Below, piece after piece: positions 1 through 9,584 of a DNA stretch of 64,000 nucleotides. This stretch comes from Lactococcus formosensis. Its GTDB lineage: Bacteria; Bacillota; Bacilli; Lactobacillales; Streptococcaceae. Every line of letters starts with the position of its first letter. Position 1 is the stretch's first letter. The notes below the pieces were generated by a model, which had not been told where the DNA came from, did not search any database, and was given only the letters and a program-made list of their open reading frames with translations. The stretch covers positions 124,001 to 188,000 of the forward strand of contig NZ_BOVP01000004.1 of NCBI RefSeq assembly GCF_018403745.1, read 5' to 3'. Position numbers and translations under genes: made by a program.

Positions 1-23
1 AACTGCATTTCTGCAGTTTTTTT
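1..23. terminator. Hairpin terminator at window edge
   Basis: Seven-base stem AACTGCA/TGCAGTT with a TTTC loop is followed by a T-run on the plus strand. It would end a plus-strand transcript entering from outside the window, and may also serve the acetolactate decarboxylase gene that stops at 22; the minus-strand T-run, if any, lies outside the window. Confidence 0.6.
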
Positions 24-720
24 ATTCCGCTTGTTCAATATCTTTTTTGAGTTGATCAAGATTAAATTTGGCTTGGAGGAAATTTTGAGATTTTGTCGGG
101 AAATTTTGCTCTAAGGCATCCACTTGACCGACCTCTACTTGCCCGGAAAATCCAGAGAATCCTAAAATATGACCGCCAAAATCGCATGAATCAGCAAGAA
201 AATGCAGATGATAACCAGCGACACTCACACCATGAAACATTTCTGGTGTCCAAAAGCCTACAATAGTTCCTTTGACGTGTTCTTCTTTATACTCAGGTTG
301 ATTTTCTGCTACTTTAGCAAAAGGCTCTCCTTCTGCTGCACCTGGAGCCATACGCACGTGCATCATTTCAAAATTCCCAGTCATTTTGATTGTGTAGAAA
401 GTATTTTCACTGTTAAACACATTTTCAATTTTTTCGAAGAGTTCTTCGCTGGCAATTTTTTCTTCTTGTTGGAAAGAAAGTGTCGGTTCGTGATGAGCTA
501 CGGCAGCGTATGGAACAGTTTCATCGTCTTCTACTTGACGTACTTTTTTGTCCCCAGTCGCAATATAAGCTTTGCCCTCTAGGACGATAAGCTCACCATT
601 AATACCAGACAAGGTCCCGATACCAAAGTCACCTTTCTCCAAGAGTTCTCCAATTGTTAGAGTTCCTTCGTAAAGTCCTGACATCAAAGCTGCAAGGGTG
701 TTGTGTTGAAATAACTTCAT
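22..720 (-). CDS. aldB: Alpha-acetolactate decarboxylase
   Basis: Converts 2-acetolactate to acetoin with loss of CO2, draining pyruvate carbon into the neutral acetoin/butanediol branch. The 232-residue length fits the family. The zinc-binding signature is visible: HLHF near residue 172 and a third histidine in FGGHILGF. The start ATG is preceded by a purine-rich AAAGGAAAG ribosome site. It is monocistronic here; its partner catabolic acetolactate synthase lies about 56 kb away at 56648-58315. Cytosolic. Family assignment is secure; regulation (in lactococci often coupled to branched-chain amino acid synthesis) cannot be read from this window. Confidence 0.95.
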   Translation of the reverse strand: MKLFQHNTLAALMSGLYEGTLTIGELLEKGDFGIGTLSGINGELIVLEGKAYIATGDKKVRQVEDDETVPYAAVAHHEPTLSFQQEEKIASEELFEKIENVFNSENTFYTIKMTGNFEMMHVRMAPGAAEGEPFAKVAENQPEYKEEHVKGTIVGFWTPEMFHGVSVAGYHLHFLADSCDFGGHILGFSGFSGQVEVGQVDALEQNFPTKSQNFLQAKFNLDQLKKDIEQAE

Positions 721-822
721 TTTTCTTTCCTTTCGAAATTTTGGATTATTTAATACTCTAATTTTATCATATTATCACTGCCACAATGAATATACGGATT
801 ATTTTTTATATCTTCTTCTAAA

Positions 823-849
823 AAAGACTAAGCAATCCGCTTAGTCTTT
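823..849 (-). terminator. Terminator of the opuA operon
   Basis: Eleven-base stem AAAGACTAAGC/GCTTAGTCTTT with a five-base loop. On the minus strand it is followed by T residues, 13 nt after the stop of the permease gene. Confidence 0.85.
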
Positions 850-862
850 AATGAATAACTTA

Positions 863-2587
863 TTAGTCTTCAAACCATTTATCAACTTGTTCTTTGTGAG
901 ATTTGATCCATGTTGCTGCTGCTTGTTCTGGTGTTTTACCATTTTGAACATCAAGCATTACAGATTCCATATCTTTTTGAGACCAGTTAAACTTGTCTAA
1001 GACTTTATAAGCTTCAGGATTATCTTCTTTAAGTCCTTTACGTACAATAGTATTGATGTCTTCAGCTTTACCCATTGAGTTTTTAGGATCTTTTAAATAT
1101 TTCAAATCATACTTATTAAACATCCAGTGAGGTGACCAGCCAGTGATTACTATATCTTTATGTTGCTTGATAGCTTCACCAAGGGCAACAGTCATCGCAC
1201 CTGAAGACGATGGCACTAAGTTCCAATCTTTCAAGTTATCATAATCTTTCAGAGCTGTCTCTGTTGCGGCCATAACACCAGCACCAGGTTCAATACCGAT
1301 AATTGATTTATCTGCTTGATCTTTCAGGTCTTCGATAGAATTTGCTTTCATGTAGCTTGGTACGACAAGACCAACTTTAGCTCCTTTAAGGTTAGGGCCA
1401 AGCAATTCAACGGACTTGCTGAATTTTTTCCATTGTGTTTCATGGGTGTTTGGGAGCCAAGCAGAAACCATACCATCCGCTTGGCCATTTGCTACAGTTT
1501 GCCAAGCAACTGTATTATCTAAAGCTGTCTTCTTAACGTCAAATCCATGTTGCTCCATAGCTTGACTTAATACGTTAATAGATGCAACTTCTGAGTCCCA
1601 GTTCATATATACAAGCTCAACATTTTTATCTGCTGCTGTTTTCTTAAGTGTAACACCAGAAATACCACCAATGATAAGAACGATAAGGGCTACTAGCGCT
1701 CCTCTTTTCTTCCATTTTTTAAGTTGCGGATTTCCTTGCTTTTCAGTGGGGGCAACATTAAGCTTTTGAGTGAAACGGTCAATGATAATAGCTAAAATAA
1801 CTAAAGCAATACCGTTTACAAAACCTTTACCGATATCCGCAGATTGAACAGCCGCTAAGACACCACGTCCAAGACCAGGTGCACCGATCATTGAAGCAAT
1901 AACGACCATCGAAAGGGCCAACATAATAGTTTGGTTAACACCTGCTAAAATTGTTCCTTTCGCTAAAGGGAACTCTAACTTAAAGAGCTTTTGTCTTGGC
2001 GTTGAACCAAAAGAATCTGCTGCTTCGACCAATTCAGTTGAAACTTGACGGATACCCAAGTTCGTCATACGAACTGTTGGTGGCAAGGCAAAGATAACTG
2101 ACGCAAATACACCAGGGACCACTCCGATACCAAAGAAGGCAACGGCTGGAATCAAATAAACGAAACCTGGCATAGTTTGCATAAAGTCCAATATTGGCTG
2201 CACAATCTTAGCAACAAGTTCGGACTTGGCCATCCATATACCTAAAGGAATACCGATAATAATAGAAACTAAACTAGAGAGCAAGACCAATGTTACTGTG
2301 TTCATTAAGTCTGTCCATAAGCCTTGATTGGCAATAAGAACTAAACCTAAGAATGTAAAGATAGGAAAGGCAACTTTACGTCCTGAAACTAAAACTGCCA
2401 AAAACGTAACAACAATAATCATTAACCAAAATGGAACAGCTGTAAGTCCTGCAGTTACGGTATCCATAATTGCTGTACCAGCTTTTTGAATAATATCAAA
2501 CCCAGCACTTAGATTACTTGTAATCCAATCTGTTGCAGTCGAAACCCAATCTGCTAAGGGTATCTTACCTATTGCTAACTCAATCAT
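863..2587 (-). CDS. opuAB: Glycine betaine ABC transporter, permease fused to substrate-binding domain
   Basis: Membrane subunit of the osmoregulated betaine importer OpuA/BusA. The 574-residue chain has an N-terminal hydrophobic part (residues about 40-105), a binding-protein-dependent permease core (about 100-280, with the EAA-type loop around [14 protein letters not shown]), one more membrane segment near 295-315 and a C-terminal OpuAC-type receptor domain (about 322-574) that stays tethered outside the membrane. Aromatic residues (several Trp) in the receptor fit a betaine-binding cage. Its start overlaps the end of opuAA by 8 bp, so the two are translationally coupled. The fused layout and length match the lactococcal transporter. 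Confidence 0.96.
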   Translation of the reverse strand: MIELAIGKIPLADWVSTATDWITSNLSAGFDIIQKAGTAIMDTVTAGLTAVPFWLMIIVVTFLAVLVSGRKVAFPIFTFLGLVLIANQGLWTDLMNTVTLVLLSSLVSIIIGIPLGIWMAKSELVAKIVQPILDFMQTMPGFVYLIPAVAFFGIGVVPGVFASVIFALPPTVRMTNLGIRQVSTELVEAADSFGSTPRQKLFKLEFPLAKGTILAGVNQTIMLALSMVVIASMIGAPGLGRGVLAAVQSADIGKGFVNGIALVILAIIIDRFTQKLNVAPTEKQGNPQLKKWKKRGALVALIVLIIGGISGVTLKKTAADKNVELVYMNWDSEVASINVLSQAMEQHGFDVKKTALDNTVAWQTVANGQADGMVSAWLPNTHETQWKKFSKSVELLGPNLKGAKVGLVVPSYMKANSIEDLKDQADKSIIGIEPGAGVMAATETALKDYDNLKDWNLVPSSSGAMTVALGEAIKQHKDIVITGWSPHWMFNKYDLKYLKDPKNSMGKAEDINTIVRKGLKEDNPEAYKVLDKFNWSQKDMESVMLDVQNGKTPEQAAATWIKSHKEQVDKWFED

Positions 2588-3782
2588 TATTTACCTCCTC
2601 ATCGTCTACATCTGCTAAAGCTTCAAGTACTCGTCCGCGGATAAGAATACCCTTAAGGAATCCTTCATCGTCTACCACGGCAACAGGTGTTGGAGAGTCG
2701 TATATGATAGGTAAGATATCACTTACTAATGTTTCTTTACCAACTTGTCCAACATCTGTCATGAGAACATCGCGAAGAGATTTATTCGCTTGTTTTGCTT
2801 GAACTGCTGCTTCACTGGTAATAACACCGTAAAATTGACGTTTTTTATCGACAGCCATTAAAGAACTTACTTCTTCTGTCTTCATCTTTTTAAGCGCAAC
2901 ACTTGGACCATCAATGTCAATGTTTGTTGTTAAGGCAGGAATCATAATGTTCTCCGCCGTGATAACTTTTGCACGATCGACATCTTCCACGAAGGTTTTA
3001 ACGTAATCATTAGCAGGATTAGTAAGAATTTCTTCACCTGTACCAATCTGCATGATTTTACCATCTTTCATAATGGCAATGCGGTCACCGATACGTAATG
3101 CTTCATTCAGGTCATGCGAAATGAAAATAATTGTTTTTTGGAATTTTGCTTGAAGTTCCAAAAGTTCATCTTGCATCTCACGACGAATCAAGGGGTCTAA
3201 AGCTGAGAAAGCTTCATCCATCAGAAGGATTTCTGGGTCATTGGCTAAAGCGCGTGCTAAGCCGACACGTTGTTGCATCCCCCCAGAGAGTTGGTTCGGG
3301 TATTGATTTTTAAAATCAAGTAGATTAGCGTTGTCTAGAGCTTTTTCGGCACGCTTACGACGTTCCTCTTTTGGTACATTTTGTACTTCCAAACCATATT
3401 CTGTATTTTCAAGAATCGTTCTATGTGGGAAGAGACCAAAATTTTGGAAAACCATGCTCATCGTTTTACGACGGACTTTTAACAAATCTTCTTTATTCAA
3501 TGTAGCAACATCTTCACCGTCAATGAAAATCTTACCACTTGTTGGCTCAATCAAACGATTAAGCAAACGTAATAGTGTTGACTTCCCTGAACCAGAAAGC
3601 CCCATAATGACGAAAATTTCGCCTTCATTTACTTCAAAGTTGGCATCATAAACACCGACGCTCGCACCTGTTTTTCTTAAAATTTCGTTTTTCGAATCAC
3701 CCTGCTCGACCATTGCCAAAGCAGTTTTTACACGTTTACCAAATATTTTGGTTAAGTGCTCAATTTTAATTTTTACTGGCAA
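2580..3782 (-). CDS. opuAA: Glycine betaine ABC transporter, ATP-binding subunit with CBS domains
   Basis: ATPase of the OpuA importer. Walker [10 protein letters not shown] at residues 61-69, signature LSGGMQQR at 165-172, Walker B ending MDEAFSALD at 188-196. Residues about 275-390 form a tandem CBS module, which in OpuA senses ionic strength and binds c-di-AMP. The start is TTG at 3782, supported by AAAGGAG six bases upstream. First gene of the opuAA-opuAB operon, transcribed from the promoter at 3851-3879 under BusR control. The acidic C-terminal tail ([10 protein letters not shown]) fits the anionic tail seen in this family. Confidence 0.96.
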   Translation of the reverse strand: MPVKIKIEHLTKIFGKRVKTALAMVEQGDSKNEILRKTGASVGVYDANFEVNEGEIFVIMGLSGSGKSTLLRLLNRLIEPTSGKIFIDGEDVATLNKEDLLKVRRKTMSMVFQNFGLFPHRTILENTEYGLEVQNVPKEERRKRAEKALDNANLLDFKNQYPNQLSGGMQQRVGLARALANDPEILLMDEAFSALDPLIRREMQDELLELQAKFQKTIIFISHDLNEALRIGDRIAIMKDGKIMQIGTGEEILTNPANDYVKTFVEDVDRAKVITAENIMIPALTTNIDIDGPSVALKKMKTEEVSSLMAVDKKRQFYGVITSEAAVQAKQANKSLRDVLMTDVGQVGKETLVSDILPIIYDSPTPVAVVDDEGFLKGILIRGRVLEALADVDDEEVNND

Positions 3783-3836
3783 AATATTCTCCTTTACTCT
3801 TAATAATTAAATACATTTCATTATTTAATGTTCATC

Positions 3837-3874
3837 AAAGTGACCATTCCATAATAACAAGGTATTGTCACTTT
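3837..3874. promoter_or_regulatory. Bipartite BusR operator
   Basis: AAAGTGAC at 3837-3844 and its inverted partner GTCACTTT at 3867-3874 are separated by 22 bases. BusR is reported to read a bipartite GTGAC/GTCAC motif with a fixed spacer of about this length. One half lies in the -35/-10 spacer, the other just downstream of the -10, so bound BusR would block transcription. A further AGTGAC half-site is at 3935-3940. Confidence 0.8.
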
Positions 3875-3879
3875 GTCAA
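3851..3879 (-). promoter_or_regulatory. opuA promoter
   Basis: On the minus strand TTGACA (3879-3874) is followed by exactly 17 bases and TATTAT (3856-3851). The BusR operator overlaps this promoter. Confidence 0.8.
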
Positions 3880-3987
3880 ATAAGTAAACTTACAAATATC
3901 TTAAATTGCCTAAATATGAAAAAAATCCTTCTATAGTGACAGTTCCTATTGCATGTCTCTATAGAAAGATATTTCCCAATGTCAAAA

Positions 3988-4608
3988 CTAGTTTTTATAA
4001 AAGAAATTTTGAATAATTTGTAAAGAATCCGCACCACCAACAAAATACAAGGTATCATACTGGTTCAATGTTGCATATGGACCCGGTGAAATAATTAATT
4101 CGTCATTCTGTAAGATAGCAATGACAGTGGCACCTGTATTTTGCCATAAGTTCATTTCCCCAATAGTTTTACCTAAGTTTTCTGACGGCTCATTGAGTTC
4201 AAGTTCAATTGGAGTCATTGGATTGGATTTTTGAAAGTGTGCGGTTTGCCCAACGAGTTTATCTAAAGTCGATGAAAAGTTGGCAAGTTCTTTCTGCTGG
4301 CGTGCAACACTTTTCAAAATATCGGCTTGTAAATCCTGAATTGATTTAACTTCCTGATGTTGAGTCAAAAACTCTTGAGCTTTTTGACGTGAAGCAATAA
4401 CAACGCCACTTCCATGAATGGAATCTACAATCCCTAGATCGCTAAGAATGCTTACTGCTTTTCGTGCTGTTTCGGGAGAAACACCAAAAGTTGTTGCTAA
4501 GGTTGATCTTGCATAAATTTTTTGACCAATTTTTAGTTCGTTGCGCACAATATTTTCAGCAATTAAAATAGCAATTTGCTGATATTTCGGTTGTCTAACC
4601 TCTTTCAC
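3988..4608 (-). CDS. busR: c-di-AMP-responsive repressor of the betaine transporter
   Basis: GntR-type winged helix at residues about 5-75 (YARSTLATTFGVSPETARKAVSIL is the recognition region), a helical linker about 85-125, and a C-terminal RCK_C/TrkA-C domain about 130-206 (ISPGPYATLNQYDTLYFVGG) that binds c-di-AMP in characterised BusR. The start is GTG at 4608 with AAGGAGG immediately upstream. It lies directly upstream of opuAA in the same orientation, with the operator between them. Represses opuA at low osmolarity; 206 residues is usual for the family. Confidence 0.93.
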   Translation of the reverse strand: MKEVRQPKYQQIAILIAENIVRNELKIGQKIYARSTLATTFGVSPETARKAVSILSDLGIVDSIHGSGVVIASRQKAQEFLTQHQEVKSIQDLQADILKSVARQQKELANFSSTLDKLVGQTAHFQKSNPMTPIELELNEPSENLGKTIGEMNLWQNTGATVIAILQNDELIISPGPYATLNQYDTLYFVGGADSLQIIQNFFYKN

Positions 4609-4790
4609 TTTTTCCTCCTTATTTATTTACTCGTATACTATCATCATATAAAAATGCATTATGCTTTCTATTTTAATGTAAAAATACAAAAAAAGATAGT
4701 AAAATTATTTTTAAAGTGTAAAATTTCGAATATATCCTAGTTTATATTTTATCGACTTGTATGATAAATATGTTTCGTATAAGTAATCTA

Positions 4791-4799
4791 TGATATAAT
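4791..4799 (+). promoter_or_regulatory. Extended -10 promoter for the DUF368 gene
   Basis: TGATATAAT, an extended -10 element, ends 33 bases before the start codon. No convincing -35 is seen, as is common for extended -10 promoters. Confidence 0.6.
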
Positions 4800-4832
4800 A
4801 GTCGCAAAAGTTTAAAAATAGAAAGTGATAAT

Positions 4833-5666
4833 ATGAACTGGATTTTTCGATTGATTAAAGGAATGATTATTGCTCTTGGCTTCATTCTTCCTGGTGTTTC
4901 TGGCGGGGTTCTTGCAGCCATTTTAGGGATTTATGAACGTATGCTCCATTTCTTGGCTCATATTCGTCAGGATTTCAAGAAGAATTTTCTTTTCTTCCTT
5001 CCTGTTGGTATTGGTGGGATTTTAGGATTAGTTCTTCTTAGTCGACCTCTTGAGTGGGTGTTAGCGCATTATCAGATAATTGTGTTATGGGGGTTTGCAG
5101 GTGCTATTTTAGGGACTCTTCCTTCTCTCTTTAAAGAAAGCACACGTCAAAAAGCTCGTGATAAAAGTGATACCTTTACTTTAATTCTCACATTTGTGTT
5201 GTCGACATTTATTCTATACATGTTGCCAGCTATTGCAGGGACCGTTCCGGCAAACTTCTTTGGTTTCTTCCTTGCAGGTATTTTAATTGCCTTAGGTGTT
5301 TTGGTACCTGGACTTAGTCCCTCAAATCTACTTTTGATTCTTGGACTTTTCTCTCCGATGCTCGAAGGTTTTAAAAACCGTGACATTTTCGGTGTGTTTC
5401 TTCCTATTGCTATTGGTGGATTATTTGCTCTGGTAAGTTTTTCAAAATTAATGGAGAAACTTCTTATTAATTTCCATTCTAAAGTTTACAACTTTATCAT
5501 TGGTTTAGTACTCTCAAGCACATTGCTGATTGTAGTGCCTACCCAAAGTGCTGAAGCCATCAATTATGCTGGCGCAACTCTCTCAACCTTCTTTATGAGT
5601 GCTCTTCTCTTTGTAGTCGGGCTTGTCTTAGGTCTCTGGATGAGTAAGTTAGAAAAAAAAATATAA
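4833..5666 (+). CDS. DUF368 polyprenyl-phosphate transporter (PopT-like)
   Basis: Integral membrane protein of 277 residues with about eight hydrophobic segments. It carries two inverted copies of the family motif: GFILPGVSGG near residue 17 and LGVLVPGLSPSN near 152. DUF368 proteins have been shown to recycle undecaprenyl phosphate across the membrane for cell-wall synthesis; that role is taken from the family. Monocistronic, between divergent busR and convergent hpf, with its own extended -10 promoter and a shared terminator at 5687-5716. Confidence 0.88.
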   Translation: MNWIFRLIKGMIIALGFILPGVSGGVLAAILGIYERMLHFLAHIRQDFKKNFLFFLPVGIGGILGLVLLSRPLEWVLAHYQIIVLWGFAGAILGTLPSLFKESTRQKARDKSDTFTLILTFVLSTFILYMLPAIAGTVPANFFGFFLAGILIALGVLVPGLSPSNLLLILGLFSPMLEGFKNRDIFGVFLPIAIGGLFALVSFSKLMEKLLINFHSKVYNFIIGLVLSSTLLIVVPTQSAEAINYAGATLSTFFMSALLFVVGLVLGLWMSKLEKKI

Positions 5667-5686
5667 ATAAAGATTAATCTCAAAAT

Positions 5687-5716
5687 AAAAAGACTGGATA
5701 TCAAACCAGTCTTTTT
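5687..5716. terminator. Bidirectional terminator between the DUF368 gene and hpf
   Basis: Stem AAAAAGACTGG/CCAGTCTTTTT with an eight-base loop and A/T tracts on both sides, between two convergent genes. Confidence 0.9.
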
Positions 5717-5720
5717 TATC

Positions 5721-6278
5721 TTAGTCTGTTTCAATTAAACCGATATTCTTATCGGCACGTCGGTAAACAACACTCGTACGATTAGTATAGGCATCCAAGA
5801 AAACATAAAAATCATGGCCAAGCATATCCATCTGAAGTACTGCCTCTTCCGCATCCATCGGTTTAAGATCAACACGTTTCGTACGGACGATTTTCACAGT
5901 ATCTTCTTCAATCTCATCAGTAGCATCTAAAGGAGCAAATTCGTCACCAAATGCTAAGCCAGTTGGGACATTTATTTTTGATTTGCGATTTACCCGCGTT
6001 TTATATTTACGAATTTGACGTTCTAACTTTTCTTCCACTAAATCAATAGCTGCAAGTACATCTAGAGCAGTATTTTCAGCTCTTAAAGTTACATTTTTAG
6101 CTGGCACAGTTACTTCAACCTTGTTACGCTTATCGGAATAAGACTTAATATTCACGTAGGCTGTGACTTCATGTCCATCATTAAAGTATTTATTTAATTT
6201 ACCAATTTTATCTTCGATATATGTACGAATTGCATCTGTAATTTCCACATTTTCAGCACGAATACTAAATTTAATCAT
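5721..6278 (-). CDS. hpf: Ribosome hibernation promoting factor, long form
   Basis: 185-residue long HPF (YfiA). The N-terminal S30AE domain (about 1-100, starting MIKFSIRAENVEIT) binds the 30S decoding region; a basic linker (KTRVNRKSKIN) leads to the C-terminal dimerisation domain (about 125-185, ending VVYRRADKNIGLIE) that pairs 70S ribosomes into 100S dimers. The start at 6278 is chosen because family members begin MIKF and an AAGGGAAC site precedes it; an upstream in-frame TTG at 6302 would add eight unusual residues. Confidence 0.95.
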   Translation of the reverse strand: MIKFSIRAENVEITDAIRTYIEDKIGKLNKYFNDGHEVTAYVNIKSYSDKRNKVEVTVPAKNVTLRAENTALDVLAAIDLVEEKLERQIRKYKTRVNRKSKINVPTGLAFGDEFAPLDATDEIEEDTVKIVRTKRVDLKPMDAEEAVLQMDMLGHDFYVFLDAYTNRTSVVYRRADKNIGLIETD

Positions 6279-6388
6279 AAGGTTGTTCCCTTGGCATTTC
6301 AAAGAAATGCTCTTTCTTTTATTTATTTCTTATTTAATTTTAATATAAAAATAAATATGGGTCAACTAATATCCGAGATTTGCTAGAA

Positions 6389-7006
6389 TTAAAACTCTTG
6401 TGCTGCAGTTTCTACTTTACCAAGGAATTCAGCCAAAAATTCTTCAGCTTTTTCAGGTTGGTAAGCATGGCCTTCAACACTAAGTGAAGAGAAGTCTGTA
6501 CCAATGAATTCAAAGATAGTCTTCATATATTGGCTACCTGTATCTTGACCATTATACATACCACCGCTTGCTTGCAAGTGCATAACTTTCTTATCTGTTG
6601 CCAAACCTTTTGGTCCTTCTGCTGTGTAACGGAAAGTTTTACCAGCAACATTGACTGTATCAATCCATTTTTTAAGGCTAGCAGGAATCATAAGGTTCCA
6701 CAATGGACTCGCAATGACTACCTTATCTGCTGAAAGGAATTGTTCTGTAAAGGCACCAAAACGTGCAACTTTATCTTGTTGTGATTCAGACAAGGCAGTG
6801 AAGTCTACACCATTTTGCATTGCAATAAAGGCAGAAGCCATGTCTTGATCAATTTCAGGAATATCGGCAGAGAAAACATCGAGTACTTCTACTTCATCAT
6901 CTGCATTTGCAGTCTTATAGGCTGATACAAAAGTATCCAAGCCTTTAATTGAGAAGCTGTCTTCAGCTGTCAAGGGATGTCCTTTTACAACAAGTAATTT
7001 AGTCAT
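6389..7006 (-). CDS. azoR: FMN-dependent NADH-azoreductase (flavodoxin-fold quinone reductase)
   Basis: 205-residue flavodoxin-like oxidoreductase of the AcpD/AzoR family. It reduces quinones and azo compounds with NADH by two-electron transfer. Conserved FMN-binding regions are visible: the N-terminal [12 protein letters not shown] segment, [16 protein letters not shown] around residue 100 and QASGGMYNG around 145. Start at 7006 has GGAGG eight bases upstream; five extra residues encoded further upstream lack a site. The promoter region carries a perfect copper box (7036-7045), which suggests CopR control and a role in copper or quinone stress. Confidence 0.9.
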   Translation of the reverse strand: MTKLLVVKGHPLTAEDSFSIKGLDTFVSAYKTANADDEVEVLDVFSADIPEIDQDMASAFIAMQNGVDFTALSESQQDKVARFGAFTEQFLSADKVVIASPLWNLMIPASLKKWIDTVNVAGKTFRYTAEGPKGLATDKKVMHLQASGGMYNGQDTGSQYMKTIFEFIGTDFSSLSVEGHAYQPEKAEEFLAEFLGKVETAAQEF

Positions 7007-7033
7007 TAATAAATCCTCCAAGATTTTGTTTAA

Positions 7034-7047
7034 TTTACATTTGTAAA
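7034..7047. promoter_or_regulatory. Copper box (CopR operator) upstream of azoR
   Basis: TTTACATTTGTAAA is a perfect dyad containing TACANNTGTA, the lactococcal CopR operator. It lies 28 bases upstream of the azoR start codon; a TATAAT on the minus strand lies at 7064-7069. The same box occurs upstream of the copper ATPase at 28236-28245. Confidence 0.75.
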
Positions 7048-7134
7048 CAATTTTTACTTTAATATTATAGCAAAAACATTTTAAGAATACTACAATTTTA
7101 GTACGTGAAACTTAGCACAAACTTAAAGAATAAT

Positions 7135-7166
7135 AAAACCACCTCGAAATGTTTCAAGATGGTTTT
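7135..7166 (-). terminator. Terminator after ahpF
   Basis: Stem AAAACCA/TGGTTTT extended by inner pairing around TTGAAA/TTTCGA, four bases beyond the ahpF stop. Confidence 0.65.
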
Positions 7167-7170
7167 GTTT

Positions 7171-8700
7171 TTAATGACGAATGAGATAATCAAAAGCACC
7201 TAGAGAAGCTGTGGCACCACTTCCCATAGCAATTACAATCTGTTTATAAGCTGAATCTGTACAATCCCCTGCAGCAAATACACCAGGTACATCTGTAGCC
7301 CCTTGTTTATCAACGACAATTTCGCCTCGTGAGTTACGTTCTACTACTCCCTCCAGCCACTCTGTGTTAGGCACAAGACCAATAAGGATAAAGACACCTG
7401 ATAATTCGAGGTTTACTTCTTTTTGAGTATCACGTTCGACATAATCTAGACTTTCAACTTTATCTGTACCATGAATCGCTTTTGTTTCTACATTGGTCAG
7501 AACGGTAACATTACCCAATGAATAAAGTTTTTCTTGTAAAACTTTATCCGCTTTCAGCTCTGGTAAAAACTCTAAAACAGTCACATGTTCAACTACACCA
7601 GCTAAATCAATAGCTGCTTCAATCCCCGAGTTTCCTCCCCCAACTACGGCAATTTTTTGACCTGCAAAGATAGGTCCATCACAATGCGGACAATAAGCAA
7701 TTCCTTTATTTTTGAATTCTTCCTCGCCCGGAATTCCGAGTGAACGCCAACGTGCTCCTGTTGATAATACAATCGTTTTAGACTGTAGGACAGCACCATT
7801 TTCCAGAGTCACTTCAAGCAGGTCTTTTTTCTCTAATTTTACTGCTTTTTGTGTTTTCATAATATCAGCTGGATAGGCTTTGACATGTTCTTCCAGTTGG
7901 GTAGCCAACTTAGGTCCTTCAGTATAAGGCGTCCCAATCAAGTTTTCAATACCTAGAGTTTCTAATGGCTGACCACCAAATTTTTCTGCTAAAATACCTG
8001 TGCGTATGCCCTTGCGTGCTGCATAAATAGCCGCACTCGCACCTGCTGGACCACCGCCAACAACAAGAACATCATAAGAATCTTTGTCGTCAAATTCTTC
8101 ACTTCCAGCTTGGCCCACGAGTTTATTTAATATTTCTTCAAGACTCATGCGTCCACTTGAAAATTCCTCACCGTTAGCAAAAACTGTTGGTACAGCCATC
8201 ACACCACGAGATTTGACTTCGTCTTGGAACATGCCGCCTTCAATCATCGTATGCGTGATATTTTCATTCAGCACACTCATGATATTCAAGGCTTGGACGA
8301 CATCTGGACAGTTATGACAAGTCAAACTTACATAAGTTTCAAAATGATAAGGTTTATCAATGGCTTGAATACGTTTTTTGAGGTCATCTTCAATCTTTGG
8401 TGCGCGACCACTTACTTGTAAAAGAGCCAAAACAAGCGAGTTAAATTCATGACCTAGAGGAATACCAGCAAAAGCAATACCCCTCATTTCTCCCTTACGA
8501 ACGACAGAAAAGCCAGGAGCTTTGACTAACTTAGCTTCTTCAACACTTATACGTGGTGACATTTCAGCAATTTCATTGACAAATTCGCGAACTTTTTTAC
8601 CATTGACATCTTCAGGATCTGCTTTGACACGTAATGCGATATCATTTTCTAAAAGTTCTAAATATTGTTTGAGTTGCGCTTTAAGATTCTCTTCTAACAT
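7171..8700 (-). CDS. ahpF: Alkyl hydroperoxide reductase subunit F
   Basis: NADH-dependent flavoprotein that reduces AhpC. The 509-residue chain has the complete two-part architecture: an N-terminal pair of thioredoxin folds (about 1-200) with redox motif CHNC at residues 128-131, and a C-terminal thioredoxin-reductase domain with FAD motif GGGPAG near 215, the CPHC disulfide at 337-340 and the NAD motif VVGGGNSG near 352. It lies 58 bp downstream of ahpC on the same strand, separated by a hairpin that may lower its expression relative to ahpC. Confidence 0.97.
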   Translation of the reverse strand: MLEENLKAQLKQYLELLENDIALRVKADPEDVNGKKVREFVNEIAEMSPRISVEEAKLVKAPGFSVVRKGEMRGIAFAGIPLGHEFNSLVLALLQVSGRAPKIEDDLKKRIQAIDKPYHFETYVSLTCHNCPDVVQALNIMSVLNENITHTMIEGGMFQDEVKSRGVMAVPTVFANGEEFSSGRMSLEEILNKLVGQAGSEEFDDKDSYDVLVVGGGPAGASAAIYAARKGIRTGILAEKFGGQPLETLGIENLIGTPYTEGPKLATQLEEHVKAYPADIMKTQKAVKLEKKDLLEVTLENGAVLQSKTIVLSTGARWRSLGIPGEEEFKNKGIAYCPHCDGPIFAGQKIAVVGGGNSGIEAAIDLAGVVEHVTVLEFLPELKADKVLQEKLYSLGNVTVLTNVETKAIHGTDKVESLDYVERDTQKEVNLELSGVFILIGLVPNTEWLEGVVERNSRGEIVVDKQGATDVPGVFAAGDCTDSAYKQIVIAMGSGATASLGAFDYLIRH

Positions 8701-8728
8701 TTTATCTTTCCATTCTTTTTAGCTTAAA

Positions 8729-8752
8729 AAGGCGAGTAATCTACTTCGCCTT
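8729..8752 (-). terminator. Intercistronic terminator between ahpC and ahpF
   Basis: Stem AAGGCGA/TCGCCTT with inner GTA/TAC pairing, followed on the minus strand by a run of five T. It probably acts as a partial terminator that makes more ahpC than ahpF message. Confidence 0.7.
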
Positions 8753-8758
8753 ATTAAA

Positions 8759-9322
8759 TTAAATTTTACCGACTAAGTCCAAACCTGGTGTCAAAGTTTC
8801 TGCATCTTCTTTCCATTTGGCAGGGCAGACTTCACCTGGATTCTTACGAATGTATTGTGCTGCACGCACTTTATCTACTAATTGGCTTGCATCACGGCCG
8901 ATACCGTCTGCAGTGATTTCGACAGCTTGCACAACACCATCTGGGTCGATGATAAATGAACCACGTTGTGATAAACCAGATTCTTCATCCAATACATCAA
9001 AAATACGAGAAATCTTTTGTGATGGATCAGCAAGCATTGGATATTCTACTTTACCAATAGCTTCACTGTGTTCGTGCCAAGCTGCATGAACAAAATGTGT
9101 ATCTGTAGAACATGAATAAACTTCTACGCCCAAATCTTTAAGAATACTATATTGTTCTTGTAAATCTTCCAATTCTGTTGGACAAACAAAAGAGAAGTCT
9201 GCAGGGTAAAATACGATGACATTCCATTTTCCTTTAAGATCATCTGAGTTTACTGTCAAGAACTTGCCATTTTGATAAGCTTCTGTGACGAAAGGTGCAA
9301 CTTCTTTTCCGATTAATGACAT
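8759..9322 (-). CDS. ahpC: Alkyl hydroperoxide reductase subunit C (2-Cys peroxiredoxin)
   Basis: 187-residue typical 2-Cys peroxiredoxin reducing H2O2 and organic peroxides. Peroxidatic cysteine C47 is in FSFVCPTE and the resolving cysteine in GEVCPAKW near residue 166. The start at 9322 gives the family N-terminus MSLIGKE and has GGAG nine bases upstream; an upstream ATG would add MEIII. First gene of ahpC-ahpF. Cytosolic, recycled by AhpF. Confidence 0.97.
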   Translation of the reverse strand: MSLIGKEVAPFVTEAYQNGKFLTVNSDDLKGKWNVIVFYPADFSFVCPTELEDLQEQYSILKDLGVEVYSCSTDTHFVHAAWHEHSEAIGKVEYPMLADPSQKISRIFDVLDEESGLSQRGSFIIDPDGVVQAVEITADGIGRDASQLVDKVRAAQYIRKNPGEVCPAKWKEDAETLTPGLDLVGKI

Positions 9323-9562
9323 GATTATTATCTCCAATTTTTCTAATATTTTTTGTACTTCTTAAATAATTATCACAAAATGAATAAGGTTAGTCAAAAG
9401 ATATGTTCAAGTTTTTAGGGAAAATAAAGCGCTTAACACTTCTGAATTATTACATTTTGAGTGATAATTCTATATACTATTGTTTAGATATACGAAACAC
9501 TCATCACGAAAATGTTTATCAAATAACAAATCACTCGCTTTTAAAAATTATCTATTAAAAAC

Positions 9563-9582
9563 AAAAAAGCCCAGGTGGGCTT
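9563..9582 (-). terminator. Terminator of the M24-family gene
   Basis: Stem AAGCCCA/TGGGCTT with a two-base centre, followed by seven T on the minus strand, just after the stop at 9585. Confidence 0.85.
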
Positions 9583-9584
9583 CT

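Noticed and set aside
3876..4058. Small minus-strand frame between opuAA and busR
   Set aside because: It overlaps the 3' end of busR and the opuA promoter/operator, with no ribosome site.
9362..9376. PerR box upstream of ahpC
   Set aside because: The ATAATTAT palindrome there has an even centre and does not fit the 7-1-7 PerR pattern.
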